In this document: positions 1-6,794 of the stretch, piece after piece
Numbering within the stretch: the stretch's first letter is position 1
How the letters are laid out: every line of letters begins with the position of its first letter
Source of the DNA: Dehalococcoidales bacterium
GTDB taxonomy: Bacteria > Chloroflexota > Dehalococcoidia > Dehalococcoidales > UBA2162
Reading direction: 5' to 3'
Length of the DNA: 9,063 nt
Assembly (NCBI GenBank): GCA_020354275.1
Contig: CP070645.1
Coordinates: 1,617,534 to 1,626,596, forward strand
The notes under the pieces: generated by a model
Database searches by the model: none
What the model was told of the DNA's origin: nothing
The model's input: only the letters and a program-made list of their open reading frames with translations
Translations under genes and position numbers: made by a program

Positions 1-1
1 A

Positions 2-919
2 AATGGCCAGGCGGCTCGCGGCCAGTACGGTGCTCACAACGATGATATGATCCACGGTTTGAGCAGGATGGCAGAGGCGGTGCACCGGGGTGGAACTAAG
101 ATTGCTTTGCAGATAGTGCATTCGGGGATAAATTCCGCTTACCTTGCCAGTAAGGGGGAAACTTTACTGGCAGTATCCAGGATGCCGTCAGTGAACAGGG
201 AGCACCGGGAGATGACCGGCGAAGAGATAGAAGCCATTATCGCTGACTTCGGTGCCGCTGCGGTGCGGGCCCGGGAGGCCGGGTTCGATGCCGTCCAGCT
301 TCACGGTGCCCACGGCTATCTGATGAGTCAGTTCCTTTCCCCCCTGTACAACCGCCGTAACGACAGGTGGGGTGGCACCAGTGATAACAGGGAACGGTTC
401 CATCTTGAGGTGGTAAAGAAGGTACGCTCAGCAATAGGCACCGACTTTCCCCTGCTGATCAAGTTCGGGGTGCAGGACGATAGGGAACGGGGATTGCCTT
501 TAAGCGACGGCCTGCAGACAGCAAAGGGTATGGAAGCGGAGGGCCTTGATGCTATCGAGGTCAGCGCCGGCATCGGTACATCAAGCCAGGTAATAAGGGA
601 GGGTGAAGCGGAACGCCCCTACTTCCGTGAGAGGGCGGCTGCCGTTAAAAAGGCGGTCAATATCCCGGTGATGGTGGTCGGTGGGATACGCAGCCTGACC
701 ACGGTCAGGGATATTGTTGCTAGCGGTGATGCTGATATGGTTTCCTTATGCCGTCCCTTCATCCGTGAACCGGGCTTAGTTGCCCGGTGGCAGAACGGTG
801 ACGAAGCACCAGCTAGGTGTATTTCCTGTAACAGGTGCATGGCTATCCTGCAGCGGGGTGAGCCGCTGGAGTGCGGTGAGGAGCGACGCCTGCGTGAGGA
901 AGCGGCTGCCGGTACCTAA
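2..919 (+). CDS. NADH:flavin oxidoreductase (old yellow enzyme family), 5'-truncated, with C-terminal Cys cluster
   Basis: This is an FMN-dependent (alpha/beta)8-barrel ene-reductase of the OYE / 2,4-dienoyl-CoA reductase N-domain type. The reading frame is open to the left edge, so the ATG at 47 is internal; about 305 residues are visible and probably 50-70 N-terminal residues are missing. Seen directly: the family signature HGAHGYL followed by QFLSPLYNRRNDRWGG (from about base 302), with the two substrate-binding His residues; the strand ending in LLIKFG; and the phosphate-binding end of the barrel, VVGGIRS and DMVSLCRPFIREP. Near the C-terminus lies CISCNRC followed 11 residues later by another Cys (bases 818-874), resembling the [4Fe-4S] ligand set of dienoyl-CoA reductases. 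The protein stops about 16 residues after the last Cys, so the FAD/NADH-binding C-terminal half found in FadH is absent. The physiological substrate cannot be told from sequence. It converges on the MATE array and is not part of that operon. Confidence 0.9.
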   Translation, partial: NGQAARGQYGAHNDDMIHGLSRMAEAVHRGGTKIALQIVHSGINSAYLASKGETLLAVSRMPSVNREHREMTGEEIEAIIADFGAAAVRAREAGFDAVQLHGAHGYLMSQFLSPLYNRRNDRWGGTSDNRERFHLEVVKKVRSAIGTDFPLLIKFGVQDDRERGLPLSDGLQTAKGMEAEGLDAIEVSAGIGTSSQVIREGEAERPYFRERAAAVKKAVNIPVMVVGGIRSLTTVRDIVASGDADMVSLCRPFIREPGLVARWQNGDEAPARCISCNRCMAILQRGEPLECGEERRLREEAAAGT

Positions 920-981
920 TAATATAGGGTTTAGGCCGTAACTGCGTCCAATATAGTGTAATTGCAGGCATTAGGTATTGA
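920..981. other. Convergent intergenic gap
   Basis: This 62-bp AT-rich gap lies between the stop of the flavin oxidoreductase and the stop of the third MATE gene. I see no GC-rich stem followed by a T-run on either strand, so there is no canonical intrinsic terminator here. The only symmetry is a short dyad that begins in the gap and runs over the MATE stop codon (see 973-989). Confidence 0.6.
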
Positions 982-989
982 CTATACCT
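973..989. repeat. 6-bp inverted repeat across the stop codon of the last MATE gene
   Basis: AGGTAT-tgact-ATACCT is a perfect 6+5+6 dyad that includes the stop codon of the minus-strand transporter. It is AT-rich and not followed by a T-run on either strand. It could be a weak shared 3'-end hairpin for the two converging transcripts or simply chance. Confidence 0.3.
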
Positions 990-2364
990 GTTTCCGTTTC
1001 CAGCGGCCCAGGCGGAAGTAGATTAACGAGGCGATAGCTCCGCCCACTATGCCGGCAACCATCCCCCAGCGTACGCCGTAAACACCGAGGTCGGTAATCT
1101 TGGGCAGGAAGTATGCCAGCGGCAGCTGGATAAGCCAGAGTGTTACCAGGCCGAATATCATCGGCGGTACGGTATCGCCGGCCCCGGACAGGCACTGCTG
1201 GAAAACGATAGCCAATCCGAACACGGAATACCCTACTACTGCAATCCTCAGGAAGTCGGTGGTTATATCTATGAGGCCGGGGTCGGTGTTGAAAATCCCT
1301 ATTATCTGTTGGGGCCATATCAGTATTGCCACCGAGCACACCAGCATGAAACCGGTTACTATACCGCTGGCCAGCCATCCGCTCTTTTCGGCACGGCCCG
1401 GTTGTTCGGCCCCCAGGTTTTGCCCGGCCAGTATGCCGGCCGCCTGGCCGAATCCCATACAGGGCATGAACAGCATCATCTCTATTCTCTGCACCAGGGT
1501 GTTAGCGGCCACGGCCAGGGTACCGAAAGCGACGATGATATACATTAGAAGAAAATTACCCAGGCTGTGCTGTAGAGTGGTAACTGATGCCGGGATGCCG
1601 ATCTTGACGATGCGCCATATCATGCTGAAGTCAAGGCGGAAGTTGCGCAGGGTCAGCTGTATGCGGGTACGTCCGGTGAGGAGGAACCACAGGGCAATGG
1701 CTGTTCCCAGGCTCTGGGAGAAGACGTTGGTCACAGCGGCACCACTGACGCCCATGCGGGGGAATATCCACCAGCCGAAGACGAGGAAGGGGCAGAGTGC
1801 TACATGGAAGAAGCGGAAGAGAAAGCTTATTTTCATCGGGGTTATGGCATCACCGGATGCCTGCATGATACCTTCCGCCATCATCCGGAAGGAAAGGGCT
1901 GCTGACCCGACGAACATTATGCGCATGTAGTCCGCCCCCTCGTCGACGACATCGACCTCAAGGCCCATCATGATAAGGATCGGTCGGGCCAGCAAGATAC
2001 CGATTGCTGCCATAGTGATGGCAAATACGGAACTGATGACAAAGGCCTGCTGGGCGGCGTGTTTTGCCCCTTCGATATCATCGGCCCCGATATAACGGGC
2101 GACAATAGCCCTCATTCCCTGGCTCAACCCCATTCTGGTGGAGTTCACCAGCATGACCGCCATCCCGGCGACGCCTACACCGGCAATGGAAGCAGCTCCC
2201 AGCTTGCCCACCCATATCATGTCGATGGTAGGTCCGAGCATGGTGAGGCTGCCGCTGACGATCATCGGCCAGGCCAGGGATAAAAGGTTGCCGGCTATGC
2301 TGCCCTTGGTCCAGTCCCGATCAATGGCACCCCTTCTCTCTCCAGGGCCCCTCATTTCCCCCAT
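982..2364 (-). CDS. MATE family efflux transporter, third (most diverged) of a tandem array
   Basis: Predicted inner-membrane multidrug/toxin extruder of the MATE family (12 membrane helices, cation-driven antiport). It has 460 residues, the usual family length. A short charged N-terminus ends in RDWTKGSI, followed by the first helix with the conserved Asp (D48 in TIDMIWVGKLG). The central family signature GFGQAAGILAGQNLGAEQPGRA lies around residues 303-324, and GAGDT in the tenth-helix region. The C-terminus LGRWKRKQV is shared with its two neighbours. It is more diverged than the two upstream copies, for instance LVNSTRMGLSQGMRA in helix 2 where they have ALIxGLFTGLRA. The start ATG at 2364 is chosen because an in-frame stop lies just upstream and because the leader is conserved with the previous gene. 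Its GGAG is 13 nt from the ATG, unusually far. It is the last gene of the apparent folC-MATE operon. Substrate unknown. Confidence 0.92.
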   Translation of the reverse strand: MGEMRGPGERRGAIDRDWTKGSIAGNLLSLAWPMIVSGSLTMLGPTIDMIWVGKLGAASIAGVGVAGMAVMLVNSTRMGLSQGMRAIVARYIGADDIEGAKHAAQQAFVISSVFAITMAAIGILLARPILIMMGLEVDVVDEGADYMRIMFVGSAALSFRMMAEGIMQASGDAITPMKISFLFRFFHVALCPFLVFGWWIFPRMGVSGAAVTNVFSQSLGTAIALWFLLTGRTRIQLTLRNFRLDFSMIWRIVKIGIPASVTTLQHSLGNFLLMYIIVAFGTLAVAANTLVQRIEMMLFMPCMGFGQAAGILAGQNLGAEQPGRAEKSGWLASGIVTGFMLVCSVAILIWPQQIIGIFNTDPGLIDITTDFLRIAVVGYSVFGLAIVFQQCLSGAGDTVPPMIFGLVTLWLIQLPLAYFLPKITDLGVYGVRWGMVAGIVGGAIASLIYFRLGRWKRKQV

Positions 2365-2371
2365 GTTACAC

Positions 2372-2390
2372 AGTCAACTCCGGCTAACGG
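2372..2390 (-). promoter_or_regulatory. Conserved leader block upstream of third MATE gene, with distant Shine-Dalgarno
   Basis: On the minus strand this reads CCGTTAGCCGGAGTTGACT. The same 19 bases with one change occur at the same place before the second MATE gene (3838-3856). It contains GGAG, the only Shine-Dalgarno-like sequence, 13 nt before the ATG in both genes. The spacing is long for a standard site, yet it is preserved. The block may be the ribosome binding region, an operator, or only a remnant of the shared duplication. Confidence 0.5.
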
Positions 2391-2405
2391 TTAAACGTCA
2401 AATAC

Positions 2406-2418
2406 ATCAAGTCTTGAT
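2406..2418. repeat. Dyad ATCAAG-t-CTTGAT in the leader of the third MATE gene
   Basis: A perfect 6-bp inverted repeat with a one-base centre, centred 48 nt upstream of the ATG at 2364. The loop is too tight for an RNA hairpin of full length, so if functional it is more likely a protein-binding site. A different dyad sits at the same distance upstream of the second MATE gene. Confidence 0.35.
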
Positions 2419-2447
2419 ACTACTTGGATTGGCAGGCTTTTGTCCAC

Positions 2448-3830
2448 CTACACCTGTTTCTGTTTCCACCGGCCCAGCTTGAAATATACTAAATAGACAA
2501 TTGCCCTGACAGCTATGGCAAGTACTATTCCCCAACGTACCCCGTAGACACCGAGGTTGGTAATCTTGGGTAGAAAGTAAGCCAGGGGTATCTGCACTCC
2601 CCACATGGTTACCAGTATGTTCACCATCGGTACTATGGTATCACCGACACCGTTCAGGCATGTCATCAAAACTATAACAGGGCCAAACACCATGTACTGT
2701 ACTATCTGTATTCTCAGGAAGGCGTTGGACATCTCAACCAGAGGGGGGTCGGAACTGAAGATGCCAACCACGTTTCTGCCCCAGAACCAGATTACCAGAG
2801 AACCGACAAACATAATAGCGGTGTAAAGGACTATTGATATCCAGCCAGTCTTCTCCGCCCGGTCGGGTTGTTCCGCTCCGAGGTTCTGTGCCGCCAGTAC
2901 CCCGGCTGCCTGGCCCAGTCCCATTGCCGGCATTTGTATAAAACCGTCTACCCTTCCCACCAGGGAATGGGCGGCTACGGCTAGGGTACCAAAGGGGGCA
3001 ATGAACCACATCAATATCATATTGGTCAGATTGATTTGTATCATGGTTATTGAGGAAGGGATGCCAATCTTGATCATGCGCCATATTATATCGCCGTCGA
3101 AGTGGAAGTTGCGCAGTGTCAGCCGTAGCCTTGTCCGCCCGCTGAAGAGAGCCCAGAGGAGGATTGCCCCTCCCGCACCTTGAGAGATAACACCGGTCAG
3201 GGCAGCACCGGTAACGCCCAGGCGGGGGAATACCCACCAGCCGAAAACCAGGAAAGGACAGAGTGCTACGTGGAAAATCCTGGTAGCAATACCTATTTGC
3301 ATCGGTGTAATGGCGTCCCCTGATGCCTGCATCACGCTCTGCGCCAGCATCCCGCCGGACATGGTTACCATGCCAATGAGCATGATACGCATGTAGGCAG
3401 CACCTTCGGCGACGACATCAGCCTCCAGCCCCAGCAGTAACAATATCGGCTCGGCCAGGAAAATACCTATTACCGCAGTAAATATAGAGAAGGCAATGCC
3501 GATAACGAAGGCCTGCTGCGAAACATGATTGGCTTCCTGTGCTTCCCCGGCCCCAACGAAGCGGGCTACCAGCGCCCGCAGGCCGGTGAAGAGCCCAAAT
3601 ATCAGTGCATTGACCGACATTACGGCAATACCGGAGACGCCTACTCCGGCAATAGAAGCTGCTCCCAGCTTGCCCACCCATATCATGTCAATGGTGGGAC
3701 CCAGTATCATTATGGTGCTGCTTATTGTCATCGGCCAGGACAGTGACCAGAGGTTACCGATTATGCTCCCCTTGGTCCAGTCCCGTTCCATGACATCACT
3801 GCGACCCTCAGGGTCTCTTGTCATTCCCAT
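2448..3830 (-). CDS. MATE family efflux transporter, second of a tandem array
   Basis: Predicted 12-helix inner-membrane cation/drug antiporter of the MATE family, 460 residues. The N-terminal RDWTKGSIIGNLWSLSWPM is followed by the helix-1 Asp (D48 in TIDMIWVGKLG). The family signature GLGQAAGVLAAQNLGAEQPDRA lies near residues 303-324, GVGDT around 394-398, and the C-terminal tail is LGRWKQKQV. By eye most positions match the first MATE gene (3915-5303), with no gaps after the N-terminus. In predicted helix 7 it has neutral residues (Q265, I266, N270, W275) where that neighbour has charged ones. The ATG at 3830 is supported by an in-frame stop immediately upstream and by a leader shared with the third gene. 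It lies 84 bp from the upstream stop, so co-transcription is likely. Substrate unknown. Confidence 0.93.
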   Translation of the reverse strand: MGMTRDPEGRSDVMERDWTKGSIIGNLWSLSWPMTISSTIMILGPTIDMIWVGKLGAASIAGVGVSGIAVMSVNALIFGLFTGLRALVARFVGAGEAQEANHVSQQAFVIGIAFSIFTAVIGIFLAEPILLLLGLEADVVAEGAAYMRIMLIGMVTMSGGMLAQSVMQASGDAITPMQIGIATRIFHVALCPFLVFGWWVFPRLGVTGAALTGVISQGAGGAILLWALFSGRTRLRLTLRNFHFDGDIIWRMIKIGIPSSITMIQINLTNMILMWFIAPFGTLAVAAHSLVGRVDGFIQMPAMGLGQAAGVLAAQNLGAEQPDRAEKTGWISIVLYTAIMFVGSLVIWFWGRNVVGIFSSDPPLVEMSNAFLRIQIVQYMVFGPVIVLMTCLNGVGDTIVPMVNILVTMWGVQIPLAYFLPKITNLGVYGVRWGIVLAIAVRAIVYLVYFKLGRWKQKQV

Positions 3831-3837
3831 GTAATAA

Positions 3838-3856
3838 AGTCAACTCCTGCTAACGG
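3838..3856 (-). promoter_or_regulatory. Conserved leader block upstream of second MATE gene
   Basis: On the minus strand this reads CCGTTAGCAGGAGTTGACT, one base different from the block before the third MATE gene. A TTTA lies one base further upstream in both. GGAG is again 13 nt from the ATG. Conservation exceeds that of the rest of the two gaps, which hints at function in translation or regulation. Confidence 0.5.
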
Positions 3857-3871
3857 CTAAATAGGAAACGG

Positions 3872-3883
3872 TTGAAACTTCAA
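3872..3883. repeat. Dyad TTGAA-ac-TTCAA in the leader of the second MATE gene
   Basis: A perfect 5-bp inverted repeat with a two-base centre, centred about 47.5 nt upstream of the ATG at 3830. It is in the same position as the ATCAAG/CTTGAT dyad before the third MATE gene, although the sequence differs. It may be a regulator-binding site or a coincidence in an AT-rich gap. Confidence 0.3.
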
Positions 3884-3914
3884 TAGTACCTGAGTTTCCC
3901 TTGGTTGTCTACCC

Positions 3915-5303
3915 CTAAACCTGCTTACGCTTCCACCGGCCCAGCTTGAAATAGACAGTATATGTAATTGCCCTCATTACTATGGCGATTACTATACCCC
4001 AGCGTACTCCGTAGACACCCAGATTGGTAACCTTGGGCAGGAAGTAGGCAAGGGGTATCTGCACCCCCCACAGGGTTACCAGGGTGGTAATCATCGGTAT
4101 CACAGTATCGCCGACACCGTTCAGGCAATTAAGCAGTGTTATAACCACGCCAAATACCAGGTAATGTACTATCTGTATCCTCAGGAAAACGCCGGATATC
4201 TCGACGAGACCGGGCTCGGGGTTGAAGATGCGGACTATGTTTTCAGCCCAGAACCAGATTACAATTGCCCCAATGACCATGACGCCGGTGTAAAGGGCTG
4301 CCGCCAGCCAGCCGGTTCTCTCTGCTCTCTCGGGTTGCTGGGCTCCCAGGTTTTGCGCAGCCAGCACCCCGGCGGCCTGTCCCAGTCCCATGGCGGGCAT
4401 GTGAATGAAGCCGTCTATCCTCTGGCACAGGGAGTGAGCGGCTACGGCAAAGGTGCCGAACGGGGCAATAAAGCGCACCAGTAAAAAGTCGGCCAGGCTC
4501 CTTTCCATACCCGTTACCGAAGCGGGGATACCGATTTTCACCATGCGCCATATGATGTCACCATCAATACGGAAGTTCCTTAGCGTTAGGCGTAGCCGGG
4601 TCCGTCCGCTGAAGAGAATCCAGAGGGCGATTAAACCTCCCCCACCTTGAGAAATGATGCCGGTCAGGGCAGCGCCGGTGACACCCATCCGGGGGAATAA
4701 CCACCAGCCGAAGATGAGGAAAGGGCAGAGGATAACGTGGACAACCCTAGTTGCGATGCTTATTTTCATCGGAGTCATTGTATCCCCCGAAGCTTGCATG
4801 ATATTCTGGGCTATCATCCCGGCGGACATTGTTACCATGCCTATTAATTGTATACGCATGTAGGCGGCACCTTCAGATATAACATCAGCCTCCAATCCAA
4901 ACAACATCAGAATTTTCTTGGCTAAGAAGATACCGATAATTGCCGTAAGTATCGAGAAAGAGGCACCAATAACGAAAGCCTGCTGTGCCACATGATTGGC
5001 CGCTGGTTCGTCGTCGGCACCGACGAAGCGGGCCACCATAGCCCTTAGACCAGTAAAGAGGCCCATTATCAGAGCCATCACTAGCATGATGGCTATACCG
5101 GAAACACCGACCCCGGCAATGGAAGCAGACCCCAGCTTGCCCACCCATATCATGTCTATAGTGGGGCCCAGCGTCATGATGGTACTGCTTACTGTCATTG
5201 GCCAGGACAGTGACCAGAGGTTGCCGATTATGCTCCCCTTGGTCCAGTCCCGGTCGAAGTGAGCACGCTTTTCGGGTGGTTCCTGTCTTTCTCTACTCGT
5301 CAC
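3915..5303 (-). CDS. MATE family efflux transporter, first of a tandem array, directly after folC
   Basis: Predicted 12-helix inner-membrane MATE antiporter. The frame is open up to a TTG at 5330. I prefer the GTG at 5303 because GGAAAGGA lies about 10 nt before it and because the resulting 462 residues match the 460-residue neighbours, with RDWTKGSI at residues 18-25 versus 16-23. Family marks: helix-1 Asp (D50), GLGQAAGVLAAQNLGAQQPERA near 305-326, GVGDT at 396-400, and tail LGRWKRKQV. Predicted helix 7 (about 258-282) carries four charged residues (E267, R268, D272, R277) that are neutral or His in both other copies, so its cargo or ion coupling may differ. With the GTG start the gap to folC is 31 bp; with the TTG it would be 4 bp. 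Either way the two genes are probably co-transcribed. Substrate unknown. Confidence 0.92.
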   Translation of the reverse strand: MTSRERQEPPEKRAHFDRDWTKGSIIGNLWSLSWPMTVSSTIMTLGPTIDMIWVGKLGSASIAGVGVSGIAIMLVMALIMGLFTGLRAMVARFVGADDEPAANHVAQQAFVIGASFSILTAIIGIFLAKKILMLFGLEADVISEGAAYMRIQLIGMVTMSAGMIAQNIMQASGDTMTPMKISIATRVVHVILCPFLIFGWWLFPRMGVTGAALTGIISQGGGGLIALWILFSGRTRLRLTLRNFRIDGDIIWRMVKIGIPASVTGMERSLADFLLVRFIAPFGTFAVAAHSLCQRIDGFIHMPAMGLGQAAGVLAAQNLGAQQPERAERTGWLAAALYTGVMVIGAIVIWFWAENIVRIFNPEPGLVEISGVFLRIQIVHYLVFGVVITLLNCLNGVGDTVIPMITTLVTLWGVQIPLAYFLPKVTNLGVYGVRWGIVIAIVMRAITYTVYFKLGRWKRKQV

Positions 5304-5334
5304 GGACGATAAATCCTTTCCGCTGGTCAAACCG

Positions 5335-6669
5335 TTAAAACAAATACCCTGCCTGCTCTATTGCACCAGCAACGACAAACAATGAACCGGTAATGCAGAT
5401 TAGGTCTTTCTCCCCGGCCCGGGACAACGCCAAAGGTAGGGCAACCGAGATATCCTCGGTCGCCAGCGTAGTTACCCCGTGCCGCCGGCACCCAGCAACA
5501 ACACTAGCAGTGGGCATAGCACGGGGATGAATGGAGTGCGTGGCAATTACCTCGTCAAAAAGAGGCTTGAGTTCGGATATTATTGCCGAGAGGTCTTTGT
5601 CAGACGATACACCGATAATCAGAATGGCGCGTTCAAAGTCGAAGTGCTGTTTAAGGGCTTCCCTTAAACATGCTGCTGAATACTGGTTGTGAGCGCCGTC
5701 AACAACGACGGTCGGGTTACGCCGCAGCACCTGAAGACGGCCGGGCCAGCTCACCCCAGCCATGCCATCAACAATGCTATCACGGGAAATGTGATAGCCC
5801 TTTTCAATCAGTACCTCCAGGGCAGCCACGGCTGTAGTCGCATTCTCCAGCTGGTACTGGCCCAGCAGTGGTATTGTCATCTGATAGCTACCCAGCCTCC
5901 CCTTCACCTGCAGCGACTGCCAGTGCGAATCATATCCGAGCTCCTGCCAGGTGACATCAACACCTATCCTAATCAGTTTTGCCTGGCGCTCAAGGCAAGT
6001 CTTTTCGATTACCGTGTCCGTTTCTTCTGCCTGGGGAGAGGTGACGACAACGTTACCAGGTTTGATGATACCCGCCTTCTCGGTGGCGATCTGGGTAAGG
6101 GTATTACCCAGTGACTCCATGTGGTCGAAGCTTATCGAGGTGATAGCACATACCTCCGGCCGGACGACATTGGTGGCATCGAGCCTGCCCCCAAGCCCCA
6201 CTTCGATAACCTGAAAGTCTGCCTTCTTCTCCTCGAAGTGGGCGAAACCAAGGGCTGTTATCACTTCAAAGGTTGTCAACCGGCCGTAGGTGGCTTTTTC
6301 ATTTACCGCCTCAACGTGGGGGTGCAGCTTATTGACCAGAGCAACCAGCTCATCGTCAGCAATAAGGTTACCGTCCAGCCTGATACGCTCGTTGAATACA
6401 TGCAGATGGGGCGAGGTGAAAAGCCCGGTCTTATAACCTGATGTCGTGAGTACCGAGGCTATCATGGCAGCCACGCTGCCCTTACCCTTGCTGCCGGCGA
6501 TGTGGACTGTTTTTGCTTTCAGGTGCGGGTCACCCACCCGGATTAACAGTTCATCCATTCGCCGCAGGTCGTAGAAAGACGGGTCTCGCGGTCGTGGTTC
6601 CCTTTCATAATCAGTAAAGCTGTAGATATAATCTAGAGCTTGCTCGTATTGAGAGTATGTTGACGTCAC
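5335..6669 (-). CDS. folC: Folylpolyglutamate synthase / dihydrofolate synthase
   Basis: Cytoplasmic ATP-dependent ligase of the Mur-ligase superfamily. It adds glutamate to dihydropteroate and/or to reduced folates, the last step of folate synthesis and the step that retains folates in the cell. Seen: N-terminal ALDYIYSFTDYER; the P-loop GSKGKGS at residues 59-65; TSPHLHVFNERIRLDG (85-100); TTFEVITALGFAHF; EVGLGGRLDATN (156-167); ISFDHMESLGNT; EKAGIIKPG (198-206); and in the C-terminal domain VVDGAHN (322-328) and ITGSLFVVA (426-434). Its 444 residues are normal for the family. The open frame extends to a TTG at 6690, but I choose the GTG at 6669. It has AGGA 8-9 nt upstream, and the likely promoter -10 at 6699-6704 would put transcription start near 6692, leaving the TTG with almost no leader. 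Stop to the next gene is at most 31 bp. Confidence 0.95.
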   Translation of the reverse strand: MTSTYSQYEQALDYIYSFTDYEREPRPRDPSFYDLRRMDELLIRVGDPHLKAKTVHIAGSKGKGSVAAMIASVLTTSGYKTGLFTSPHLHVFNERIRLDGNLIADDELVALVNKLHPHVEAVNEKATYGRLTTFEVITALGFAHFEEKKADFQVIEVGLGGRLDATNVVRPEVCAITSISFDHMESLGNTLTQIATEKAGIIKPGNVVVTSPQAEETDTVIEKTCLERQAKLIRIGVDVTWQELGYDSHWQSLQVKGRLGSYQMTIPLLGQYQLENATTAVAALEVLIEKGYHISRDSIVDGMAGVSWPGRLQVLRRNPTVVVDGAHNQYSAACLREALKQHFDFERAILIIGVSSDKDLSAIISELKPLFDEVIATHSIHPRAMPTASVVAGCRRHGVTTLATEDISVALPLALSRAGEKDLICITGSLFVVAGAIEQAGYLF

Positions 6670-6698
6670 TCCACCATTCCTGGGAAACAAGAAATTAC

Positions 6699-6704
6699 AT
6701 TATA
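6699..6704 (-). promoter_or_regulatory. Extended -10 promoter element for the folC-MATE operon
   Basis: The minus strand reads TGCTATAATG, a perfect TATAAT with the TGn extension, about 30 nt upstream of the folC GTG start. No good -35 lies 16-18 nt further upstream, only TTTCAC and a T-run, which is acceptable for an extended -10. Predicted transcription start is near 6692, giving a leader of about 23 nt. Confidence 0.6.
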
Positions 6705-6758
6705 GCACCATTAGGTAAAAAAAGTGAAATACCGGTGTTGTTGCTATTATCGGGGTAT

Positions 6759-6789
6759 GGCGCTGGCACGGAATCTATATGCCGGCGTC
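6759..6789. repeat. 10-bp inverted repeat between the GTPase gene and the folC promoter
   Basis: GGCGCTGGCA and TGCCGGCGTC flank an 11-base loop. On the plus strand all ten positions pair, two of them as G-U wobbles; on the minus strand the same two positions are mismatched. It lies 6 bp beyond the GTPase stop codon. There is no T-run after it on the minus strand, so it is not a textbook intrinsic terminator for the GTPase. It may stabilise the 3' end of that transcript. Confidence 0.4.
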
Positions 6790-6794
6790 TTAAC

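Noticed and set aside
973..989. Bidirectional terminator between the flavin oxidoreductase and the MATE array
   Set aside because: The 6-bp stem is AT-rich with no T-run on either side. Listed only as a repeat.
1100..1930. 276-codon open frame on the plus strand opposite the third MATE gene
   Set aside because: It is the antisense shadow of a clear transporter gene. Its translation is rich in Arg, Pro and Met with no recognisable domain, and similar antisense frames occur opposite the other two copies because the genes are homologous.
982..5303. Mobile element or transposon carrying the repeated transporters
   Set aside because: No transposase, terminal inverted repeats or target-site duplications are visible. 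Tandem gene duplication explains the repeats.
5304..5330. TTG at 5330 as the start of the first MATE gene
   Set aside because: No ribosome binding site precedes it, whereas the GTG at 5303 has GGAAAGGA at suitable spacing and gives an N-terminus matching the paralogues.
6670..6690. TTG at 6690 as the start of folC
   Set aside because: It would lie about 2 nt from the predicted transcription start and lacks a ribosome binding site. The GTG at 6669 fits the family N-terminus better.
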